Assembly (NCBI GenBank): GCA_001803645.1
Contig: MHDW01000171.1
Location: forward strand, 1 to 14,557
Reading direction: 5' to 3'
Length of the DNA: 14,557 bases
Origin: Nitrospirae bacterium GWC2_42_7
GTDB taxonomy: Bacteria > Nitrospirota > Thermodesulfovibrionia > Thermodesulfovibrionales > UBA6898
How positions within the stretch are numbered: the first letter of the stretch is position 1; the number at the start of each line of letters is the position of its first letter. A program made the translations under genes and the position numbers. The notes beneath the pieces were generated by a model. The model saw nothing but the letters and a program-made list of their open reading frames with translations. It was not told the DNA's origin and did no database searches. Positions 1-5,413 of this stretch are shown piece by piece.

Positions 1-495
1 GCCGGGTTAAAACGGGGGGATGTCATAATTGAATATGACGGCAAAAAGATAAATGAACCCTATGTTCTGCGCAACATGGTCGCTAATACTCCACCCAACG
101 AGGAACATAAGATCACAATTCTGAGGGATAGTAAAGTGCTGCAACTGACTGTCAAGATCGGGGAACTTCCCGCTGATATGCAGGAGCAGGTGGTATCAGG
201 AGAGTACCAGAATGCGCTAAAAGGAGTTAGTGTTCAGGATATGACCCCAGAGCTTGCAAAAAAATTGAGAATCCCCGACAGAATAAAAGGGGTCATAATA
301 AGCGATATAGACGAAGAGAGTATTGCAAACGGAATACTCACGCAAGGTGATGTTATTCAGGAGATAAATAGAAAAAAAGTTGCAGACACAAAAGCCTATC
401 AGGAAGTAGCATCAAAGATAAAGGCTGAAGAGGATGTGCTGCTCCTTGTTTTCAGAAACGGAACATCACTCTTTATAACACTATCTCAGAAGTAA
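1..495 (+). CDS. DegP/DegQ (HtrA)-type periplasmic serine protease, C-terminal part only (two PDZ domains)
   Basis: The reading frame is open from the first base of the window, so the gene starts upstream and only about 164 C-terminal residues are visible. They begin inside PDZ1 (AGLKRGDVIIEYDGKKIN, the usual G-x-GD-I core) and continue through a full PDZ2 (roughly residues 75-160, with the GVIISDI, GILTQGDVIQEIN and VLLLVFRNG strands). The trypsin-like protease domain with its His-Asp-Ser triad would lie upstream and cannot be checked. The linker between the PDZ domains and the end shortly after PDZ2 match DegP/DegQ/MucD proteins, which degrade or chaperone misfolded periplasmic proteins. 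An HtrA-like protein with an inactive protease domain is not excluded. The gene ends with TAA at 493-495 and is followed by several hairpins, so it is probably the last gene of its transcript. Confidence 0.85.
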   Translation, partial: AGLKRGDVIIEYDGKKINEPYVLRNMVANTPPNEEHKITILRDSKVLQLTVKIGELPADMQEQVVSGEYQNALKGVSVQDMTPELAKKLRIPDRIKGVIISDIDEESIANGILTQGDVIQEINRKKVADTKAYQEVASKIKAEEDVLLLVFRNGTSLFITLSQK

Positions 496-511
496 ACTCT
501 TTTAGAAGAGC

Positions 512-574
512 TTTGCCATACTAATGGCAAAAATGTTGCTTATTAGGGCTGTTATTGAAATAGTAACAGCCCTA
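512..574 (+). other. Two consecutive perfect hairpins just after the HtrA-type gene
   Basis: The first hairpin has an 8-bp stem TTTGCCAT/ATGGCAAA (512-519 with 524-531) and a 4-nt loop. It lies 16 nt after the protease stop codon. The second has an 11-bp stem TAGGGCTGTTA/TAACAGCCCTA (544-554 with 564-574) and a 9-nt loop, followed by an AT-rich tail with few consecutive T residues. Neither is a textbook intrinsic terminator. They could be mRNA 3'-end stabilisers or weak terminators for either convergent gene. Confidence 0.6.
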
Positions 575-593
575 TATTTATTAACTTTTCAAT

Positions 594-634
594 ACCCCAT
601 CCCGAAAGTCTTCGGGATGGGGTTTCCTGTTTTC
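594..634 (+). terminator. Probable intrinsic terminator between the HtrA-type gene and larC
   Basis: A perfect 12-bp GC-rich stem, CCCCATCCCGAA (595-606) with TTCGGGATGGGG (611-622), closes a 4-nt loop and is extended by an A-T pair at 594/623. On the plus strand it is followed by TTTCCTGTTTTCC, an interrupted T tract. Position and strength suit a terminator for the plus-strand protease transcript. Read on the minus strand the tail is less T-rich, so termination of larC here is less certain. Confidence 0.65.
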
Positions 635-690
635 CGTCATTCTGGCTTGTCCAGAATCTTTCTGAAGGATTCCCGACGAGCGGGAATGAC
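635..690. repeat. 55-bp cruciform-like palindromic repeat element
   Basis: The outer arms GTCATTC (636-642) and GAATGAC (684-690) enclose two inner hairpins. These are ATTCTGG/CCAGAAT (639-645 with 651-657) and ATTCCCG/CGGGAAT (669-675 with 681-687), each with a 5-nt loop. A further GAATC/GATTC pairing (654-658 with 668-672) lets the element fold as one long stem or as two hairpins. The form resembles dispersed intergenic repeats I associate with Nitrospirota and Desulfobacterota genomes. That resemblance is from memory, and copy number cannot be judged from a single window. Confidence 0.6.
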
Positions 691-710
691 AACATGATGG
701 TTAAATTTTC

Positions 711-1997
711 TTAAGATACCCCACTGTTTCTGCGGCGGGGAGTTTTCATTGCAGCTTTTTTTGCCTCATCGATAATATCAATCAGCGGAAGATTTGTTTT
801 TAATGCTATTTTCTTACAGTCTTCGTATTCCGGCGCATAGTTCTTTGCTGATTTTCCAAATCTGGAGATCTTCACCCTAACCTTTCCATGTTCTGTCTTG
901 ATATCTCTGGACTCTCTATCCATAGTCTTCCTTTGAGTTTCATAATAACGGACCCCGATACTGGAAGTTTCTTTAAATAGAAGATCGATCAGTTTATCTC
1001 TTGTATCCGTATTACATAAAACGCTCAGTTTTATTCCGGGTCTTGTCTTCTTCATCATTATCTGAGTCAAATAGACATCCAAAGCGCCTTTCATGAAAAG
1101 TCTTTCGAAAACATATTCATATAACTGCGGATTCATGTCATCAATGTTTGTTTCTATCACAGTTATTGATTTTTCGGTCTGTCTTTCCCTTGCATTATCT
1201 CCAATAAAAATTCTGAGGGTATTGGGACTGTTTTTAAAGTTTCTGGATCCGGCGCCGTTACCTATTTTGTCAGGAATAAGAATAGGCATTGCACCGAATC
1301 CGGCAGATATAGATTTTAGTATTGCCGCACCTGTAGGGGTAGTTAATTCATAAGGTATATCCGAGGAATATATTGGGTAATTTTTTAATAATTCTGCTGT
1401 TGCAGGAGCTGGTACAGGCATTATGCCATGTTCTGTCCTGACAAAACCTTTGCCGAGGTTTACAGGCGACGAGTAGACTTTTTTGATGCCGAGAAGTTCA
1501 AGCCCTATTAACGTGCCAAATATATCAACAATGCAATCTGTACAGCCTAATTCATGGAGATGTGTTTTATGGATTGAGTTACCATGAACTTTTGCCTCTG
1601 CTTTAAAGAGATTGAGGAAGATTTCATGGCCCCTTTTTTTAATATGCTCAGGCAGGCTGGAGTTTTTGATTATTTCTTGAATATCTCTCCAATTTCTGGC
1701 TTCTGATTTCATGCCTTGACCCGAACTCAGGCGGATTCGTCGAGGAGAAATGGTTGCAGAAGGAGACAGCTTTCCGGCTTTTGTTTTTAGTACCACATCG
1801 ACTTTTGTTGCAGTTATCCCTGCTCGTTTGACTTTTTTTCCTGTAAGACTGTAACCCGAAATGTTTAACTTCTTGAGATTTTTTTTGATCTCTTCCATTG
1901 GAGCGCCGGCATCCACAAGCGCACCGAGACACATGTCGCCGCTTATTCCGGAGAAACAGTCGAAATATGCGATCCGAAATTTATTTTCCCTCATCAT
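711..1997 (-). CDS. larC: Nickel-pincer cofactor biosynthesis protein LarC (nickel insertion)
   Basis: This 428-residue protein has the hallmarks of the LarC/DUF111 family. It opens with AYFDCFSGISGDMCLGAL (residues 10-27) and carries HLHELGCTDCIVD (146-158) and a PTGAAIL segment. The C-terminal half has ETNIDDMNPQ and MMKKTRPG. LarC inserts nickel into pyridinium-3,5-bisthiocarboxylate mononucleotide to make the cofactor of lactate racemase and related LarA-type enzymes. Some lactobacilli make the full protein by frameshifting between two parts, but here it is one uninterrupted frame of full length. No larA, larB or larE lies in the window. The start is either of two adjacent ATGs, 1997 or 1994, after a GGGG stretch 3 nt beyond the PilZ gene's stop, so the two genes are probably cotranscribed. 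Residues 78-100 form a Ser/Arg-rich linker of locally different base composition. Confidence 0.9.
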   Translation of the reverse strand: MMRENKFRIAYFDCFSGISGDMCLGALVDAGAPMEEIKKNLKKLNISGYSLTGKKVKRAGITATKVDVVLKTKAGKLSPSATISPRRIRLSSGQGMKSEARNWRDIQEIIKNSSLPEHIKKRGHEIFLNLFKAEAKVHGNSIHKTHLHELGCTDCIVDIFGTLIGLELLGIKKVYSSPVNLGKGFVRTEHGIMPVPAPATAELLKNYPIYSSDIPYELTTPTGAAILKSISAGFGAMPILIPDKIGNGAGSRNFKNSPNTLRIFIGDNARERQTEKSITVIETNIDDMNPQLYEYVFERLFMKGALDVYLTQIMMKKTRPGIKLSVLCNTDTRDKLIDLLFKETSSIGVRYYETQRKTMDRESRDIKTEHGKVRVKISRFGKSAKNYAPEYEDCKKIALKTNLPLIDIIDEAKKAAMKTPRRRNSGVS

Positions 1998-2000
1998 CCC

Positions 2001-2672
2001 CTATTCTTCCCCTGTCAGAAAATTGATGAAATCTTTTTTGTTCTTATCAGACATCTCTTTTAATTCTATTCCATAAAATGCTGTGCCGCCGGGTTGGGTG
2101 GAGGCTTTTCTGGCAATCTCTCCTTTAAACAATAATCTCTTCCGGTTCTTGGGATTAACAAAGCTTAGGGATATCTTCTGTCTGACAGGGAGGTCCGAAG
2201 AGGATTCAAATGCTACGCCGGTCTCACTAAAATCGATTGAAATGCCGGAATATCTTAAATTGCTTTCTTCCGGTTGTACAGAAATCACTATCCTGAAAAC
2301 TCTCCGGGGCGATCTCTTAAGAAACTTTGAGACTGTGGAGAGAAATTTCAGTTTATCAACAGGCACCTGAAATAATGACTGGCCGGAAATTATTTCATTA
2401 TGAGGAATTATTCCGATCATATCGAATGGAAGAATAAATATTCTTGGTATTCTGGAAAAAGAAGGGTTGTTTTTCAGGGCTTCAGCCTCTTTATTGATAT
2501 CCCCTGAGTTTTTATTAACAAAAAGAACTATAAGGGACGGTACTTCTCCTGACTTTAACGCTTCATCCAAACTTTTAAACTGTGAATAAAATACCTGGTT
2601 TTCCTCAAGACACGATCTTATAGTATTAAATGTGTCGGGTGATTTTTCTATCAGGAAAACTTTTTTCATCAT
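2001..2672 (-). CDS. Degenerate receiver-like domain plus C-terminal PilZ domain protein (putative c-di-GMP effector)
   Basis: The 223-residue protein is taken from the first ATG at 2672. An in-frame TTG at 2723 is rejected because it lies upstream of a good promoter. The N-terminal ~115 residues fold-match a response-regulator receiver: a VFLIEKSP strand, SLIVLFVNKNSG, and an FQVPVD segment where receivers have F-x-K-P. The acidic pocket and phospho-acceptor Asp are missing, so it is probably not phosphorylated. The C-terminal part is a PilZ domain with the arginine motif RRVFR (123-127), D-x-S-x-x-G as DFSETG (147-152) and a GIEL strand near the end. These are the known c-di-GMP-binding elements and appear intact. 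The protein has no membrane segment and is likely cytoplasmic. Its target is unknown. It sits 3 nt upstream of larC, an unexpected partner. Confidence 0.8.
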   Translation of the reverse strand: MMKKVFLIEKSPDTFNTIRSCLEENQVFYSQFKSLDEALKSGEVPSLIVLFVNKNSGDINKEAEALKNNPSFSRIPRIFILPFDMIGIIPHNEIISGQSLFQVPVDKLKFLSTVSKFLKRSPRRVFRIVISVQPEESNLRYSGISIDFSETGVAFESSSDLPVRQKISLSFVNPKNRKRLLFKGEIARKASTQPGGTAFYGIELKEMSDKNKKDFINFLTGEE

Positions 2673-2708
2673 ACTGATGATTTTAATAATTTTATAAAGT
2701 AATGACAA
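2673..2708 (-). promoter_or_regulatory. Sigma70-type promoter of the PilZ-larC unit, leaderless start
   Basis: On the minus strand, TTGTCA (complement of 2703-2708) is followed after exactly 17 nt by TAAAAT (complement of 2680-2685). The expected transcription start is about 7 nt past the -10 box, at 2672-2673, which is the A of the ATG. No Shine-Dalgarno sequence is visible before this ATG, consistent with a leaderless mRNA. This supports choosing 2672 as the start. Confidence 0.6.
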
Positions 2709-2809
2709 GGTATTTCTTTGCAATATGGTTTTATATCTTTAAAATGCCTTGTTTCTTCCTGCCTGTTGCCATTGCCTGTCAGATTTTTTAGAGGATCACC
2801 ACTTTTGCC

Positions 2810-2844
2810 TTGACGTTTTTGTATATTAGAAATATTATATATGG
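2810..2844 (+). promoter_or_regulatory. Sigma70-type promoter of the arsR-family gene, leaderless, with an AT dyad on the -10 box
   Basis: TTGACG (2810-2815), a 17-nt spacer and TATTAT (2833-2838) match the sigma70 consensus well. Initiation about 7 nt later would fall on base 2845, the A of the ATG. No ribosome-binding site precedes it. A small dyad, ATATT-AGA-AATAT (2823-2835), overlaps the spacer and -10 box. It is a plausible autoregulatory operator, since ArsR repressors usually bind AT-rich dyads across their own promoters. Operator function is inference. Confidence 0.6.
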
Positions 2845-3177
2845 ATGAAACAGAACAAGACATTATTTGAATTGCAGGCAGAAGTCTGTAAAACCCTTTC
2901 AAGCCCGAAGAGACTGGAAATTTTGAATGCGCTGAAAGACGGCGAAAAAACAGTAAGTGAGCTTGTTGACATACTTGGAGTCCCAAAAGCCAATGTTTCG
3001 CAGCACCTTGCTGTCATGAGACATAAAGGTATACTCAGGTCACGCAGAAACGGGGTAAACATTTACTATACTCTGGCCAGTTCCAAGGTTATACAGGCAT
3101 GTCTTTTAATGCGTGAAGTCCTTACTGACCAGATGAAAGAAAGATCCAGGCTTATTGACATGGCAGTAAAAGGATAA
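2845..3177 (+). CDS. ArsR/SmtB-family winged-helix transcriptional regulator
   Basis: This 110-residue protein has the typical size and layout of the family. Helix 1-2 contains CKTLSSPKRLEILNAL (15-30). The helix-turn-helix is VSELVDILGVPKANVSQHL (37-55) and the wing is LRSRRNGVNIYYTL (64-77). A C-terminal dimerisation helix follows. It has only two cysteines, Cys15 in the first helix and Cys86 in the last, and no CxCxxC arsenic site. It might sense a metal through this pair, act as a thiol switch, or be non-inducible. No ars, efflux or sulfur gene is adjacent. It diverges from the PilZ gene and is followed 170 nt downstream by a terminator, so it is probably monocistronic. The ATG at 2845 is chosen over 2841, which is in another frame. 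Specificity cannot be assigned. Confidence 0.88.
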   Translation: MKQNKTLFELQAEVCKTLSSPKRLEILNALKDGEKTVSELVDILGVPKANVSQHLAVMRHKGILRSRRNGVNIYYTLASSKVIQACLLMREVLTDQMKERSRLIDMAVKG

Positions 3178-3347
3178 ACCTTTCTTAAGAACTTTCTACC
3201 TGCTAAGATTTCTAGCTTTGACACACAGGCATGACAAAAGAGATAGTTATTTGGCAGATGCCTGTGGATGATTCGGGTTGAATTCCTGCCCAAATCCCTG
3301 CAGTTTAAGAGAAAAGATTAAAAAGAGAAAATAAATTCTGCAGTCAG
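3178..3347. other. Noncoding stretch after the arsR-family gene with a 9-bp inverted repeat
   Basis: I find no convincing gene here. The main structure is a perfect inverted repeat, CACAGGCAT (3224-3232) and ATGCCTGTG (3258-3266), separated by 25 nt and not followed by a T run. A TTGACA hexamer lies just before it (3218-3223), but no good -10 box follows at 16-18 nt. It could be a 3' UTR structure of the arsR-family mRNA or a regulator-binding site. Confidence 0.4.
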
Positions 3348-3388
3348 AAAAAAGGTTTTTTTGTTGTCATCAAAAAACGCCTTTTTTT
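3348..3388 (+). terminator. Intrinsic terminator downstream of the arsR-family gene
   Basis: An A-rich/T-rich stem is interrupted by a small bulge. AAAAAAGG (3348-3355) pairs with CCTTTTTT (3380-3387), and TTTTTTG (3357-3363) pairs with CAAAAAA (3371-3377), around a 7-nt loop. It ends in a run of seven T. The near symmetry means it could also act on the minus strand. It separates the arsR-family transcript from the ftsEX operon promoter just downstream. Confidence 0.75.
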
Positions 3389-3394
3389 AATACA

Positions 3395-3424
3395 TTGAAT
3401 TTATAAACAAACACTTTCTATAAT
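3395..3424 (+). promoter_or_regulatory. Sigma70-type promoter of the 3456-ftsE-ftsX-envC-ctpA operon
   Basis: TTGAAT (3395-3400), an 18-nt spacer and a perfect TATAAT (3419-3424) lie immediately after a terminator and 31 nt before the first ATG. The predicted start near 3431 gives a leader of about 25 nt containing a short AGG 5 nt before the ATG at 3456. No other promoter of comparable quality is visible until after ctpA. Confidence 0.7.
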
Positions 3425-3455
3425 ACAAACAATTCATTTTCAGAATTAGGCAAAA

Positions 3456-3860
3456 ATGCTTGTCGGATATAATACCAATATAACTTATAAGGGGAGTGTT
3501 TACCACGTCCAGACAGAGGACAGCGGGTTGAAGAATCCTATTATTATTACTCTGCTGTATCTGAAAGGGACAATCCTTTCTTCGAAAAAGACCGGCTATG
3601 CCGAGATTGCGGCAAGCCCTGATTTCAAGGAAAAGGTAAGGGAGATCATGAAGGAACAGCACAAGAATATGATAAAGGAACTTGTATCAGGCAGGCTGAC
3701 AAGTGAAGTTGTTCCTCAAACCACAGGAGAAACAGCTCTTTCTGAACCAGTGCCTTCTGAACCAGCGGTGAACTCTCTCGCAGAACCCACAGCAAAGGGG
3801 CAGATAATAAAGAGCCTTGATGATATACTTCTGGATTACATAATAAAAAGGGAAGACTGA
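3456..3860 (+). CDS. Conserved hypothetical protein at the head of the ftsEX operon
   Basis: The 134-residue protein is not one I can name. It has two parts. The first ~60 residues form a compact, probably beta-rich domain with YNTNITYKGSVYHVQTED, an IIITLLYLKGTILSSKKT stretch and a conserved-looking G-T-I-L. I associate this pattern with uncharacterised proteins of Deltaproteobacteria and Nitrospirota, from memory. A charged helical stretch follows (KEKVREIMKEQHKNMIKEL), then a Pro/Glu/Thr/Ser-rich linker at about residues 88-110 and a short amphipathic tail (IIKSLDDILLDYIIKRED). There is no signal peptide or membrane segment, so it is probably cytoplasmic. It follows its own promoter and ends 15 nt before ftsE, so it is almost certainly cotranscribed with the division genes. 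A role in controlling FtsEX is conjecture from position. Confidence 0.75.
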   Translation: MLVGYNTNITYKGSVYHVQTEDSGLKNPIIITLLYLKGTILSSKKTGYAEIAASPDFKEKVREIMKEQHKNMIKELVSGRLTSEVVPQTTGETALSEPVPSEPAVNSLAEPTAKGQIIKSLDDILLDYIIKRED

Positions 3861-3875
3861 CAATCAAAAAACAAG

Positions 3876-4538
3876 ATGATACACTTTCATAATGTTACAA
3901 AAGAATATGAGAACCAGACAGCACTAAGAAACATAACTTTCTCAGTGGGCAAAGGGGAAATGGTTTTTATTACAGGTCATAGCGGCTCCGGCAAAACAAC
4001 TCTGCTTAAATTAATATATCTCGCTGAAAAAATTGACAAAGGCAGTATATCCGTATCAGGATGGGAACTTGAAAAGCTTGCAGAATCAGGCATTCCCTTT
4101 CTCAGGCGCAATATAGGCATTGTTTTTCAGGACTTCAAGCTTCTTGCCAATAGAAATGTTTTCGAAAATGTTGCGCTGGCATTAAGGATAAGAGGTATGG
4201 GGGAAAAAGAGATAAAGGGAAAGGTATTCGAAGCGCTCAAAACAGTTTATCTCAGGCATAAAACAGATAGTTATCCTAAAGCCCTTTCAGGAGGAGAACA
4301 GCAGAAGGTTGTGATTGCGAGGGCGATAGTTGCAGATCCTACAGTTCTGCTTGCTGACGAACCAACAGGGAATCTCGACCCTGATACTGCCTCCGGCATT
4401 ATCAGAACCTTCAAGGAAATAAATGCCTGCGGAACTACGGTTCTCATTGCAACCCATAACAGGGAGCTCTTCAGAAATACCGGCAGAAGAGTGATCAAGC
4501 TCGATGCAGGAAATCTCATCGGCGAGGAGCTCGGATGA
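3876..4538 (+). CDS. ftsE: Cell division ATP-binding protein FtsE
   Basis: The 220-residue ABC ATPase is of standard FtsE length. Walker A is GHSGSGKTT (34-42), the signature is LSGGEQQ (137-143), Walker B is VLLADEP (157-163) followed by TGNLD, and the switch histidine is in ATHN (192-195). FtsE pairs with FtsX at the inner membrane. In other bacteria the complex does not transport a substrate. It uses ATP hydrolysis to change the FtsX periplasmic domain and thereby activate cell-wall hydrolases at the septum. The assignment over a LolD/MacB-type ATPase rests on the start sequence (MIHFHNVTKEYENQTALRNITF) and on the next gene being a clear ftsX, whose ATG overlaps the ftsE stop by 4 bp (4535-4538). 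Confidence 0.95.
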   Translation: MIHFHNVTKEYENQTALRNITFSVGKGEMVFITGHSGSGKTTLLKLIYLAEKIDKGSISVSGWELEKLAESGIPFLRRNIGIVFQDFKLLANRNVFENVALALRIRGMGEKEIKGKVFEALKTVYLRHKTDSYPKALSGGEQQKVVIARAIVADPTVLLADEPTGNLDPDTASGIIRTFKEINACGTTVLIATHNRELFRNTGRRVIKLDAGNLIGEELG

Positions 4539-5413
4539 AGTTTCTGCCTTATTCATTCAATATTTCTATCCAGAGCCTGATCAGGGACAAGTGGATTAAT
4601 CTTTTATCCATGGTGACCATTGCTGCAGGGCTTTTTATTATCAGTCTTGCCTTTTTCCTGGCATATAACATTGATATGGCAACCGAGAAACTTCCCGAAA
4701 AATTCACAATGCTTTTGTACCTCGAGGACAACCTTCAAAAAGAATATACTGATAATATTATAAATTCTGTAAAAAAGAACAAGGCTGTGTTGTCGGTAAA
4801 ATATATTTCAAAAGAAGACGCTTTAAAAGAACTTAAGTCTGCTTTAAAGAATTCGAATTACATCTTCGAAGGCCTTGAGGAAAATCCGCTTCCTGATGCC
4901 CTTGAACTGAAATTAAGGAAAGACTTGGTGGGACCGGAGACAGCAAAGAAAATATCAGAAGAGGTGCTTAAAATAAAAGGCGTAAGCGAAGTTGATTACG
5001 GAGAAACATTTCTTTCTACCATACAGTATATAAGAATAGGAATTAAGACAATAGGAATTATTATGGCAATAATTCTCTCTGCAGGGATCATATTTGTATG
5101 CTACAGCACAGTTAAAATGCTTTATTACAGAAGACAAGAGGAGTTTGAGACATTTAAGCTTCTAGGCGCTACGAGGGGTTTTATAAGGGCGCCGTTTATT
5201 TTCGAGGGCGCTATTATTGGCCTTGGCGGCGGTTTGCTGAGCCTGTTCGGTATGTATGTGTTTTACTATATGGTTATTTTGAAATTCAGCGTTACAATAC
5301 CTTTTTTCAAGATGATACTGTTCCCTTCTGATCTTTTTCTTGTACTGCCTTTTTTGGGAATGCTTCTTGGAATTGCCGGCGCTGCCTTGGCGCTCGGAAG
5401 GTTGAAATATTGA
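4535..5413 (+). CDS. ftsX: Cell division protein FtsX (membrane subunit of FtsEX)
   Basis: This 292-residue protein has the FtsX topology. A cytoplasmic N terminus (FNISIQSLIRDKWINLLSM) leads to TM1 at about 22-45, followed by a periplasmic domain of roughly 120 residues (46-165). TM2 is at 168-192, a cytoplasmic loop carries the RRQEEFETFKLLGAT coupling motif (about 200-215), and TM3 (220-245) and TM4 (263-287) complete the set. The periplasmic loop binds coiled-coil hydrolase activators such as EnvC or PcsB in species studied. The EnvC-like gene follows directly, with TGATG joining the FtsX stop to its ATG. The conserved loop before TM3 and the four-helix layout distinguish it from LolC/MacB permeases, which are longer. 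Confidence 0.95.
   Translation: MKFLPYSFNISIQSLIRDKWINLLSMVTIAAGLFIISLAFFLAYNIDMATEKLPEKFTMLLYLEDNLQKEYTDNIINSVKKNKAVLSVKYISKEDALKELKSALKNSNYIFEGLEENPLPDALELKLRKDLVGPETAKKISEEVLKIKGVSEVDYGETFLSTIQYIRIGIKTIGIIMAIILSAGIIFVCYSTVKMLYYRRQEEFETFKLLGATRGFIRAPFIFEGAIIGLGGGLLSLFGMYVFYYMVILKFSVTIPFFKMILFPSDLFLVLPFLGMLLGIAGAALALGRLKY

Noticed and set aside
711..1997. Programmed frameshift in larC as in lactobacilli
   Set aside because: The gene is one continuous frame of full length, so no frameshift is needed.
2673..2723. N-terminal extension of the PilZ protein from a TTG start at 2723
   Set aside because: The extension lies upstream of, and overlaps, a good promoter whose start point coincides with the ATG at 2672. 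The extra residues match no receiver-domain sequence.
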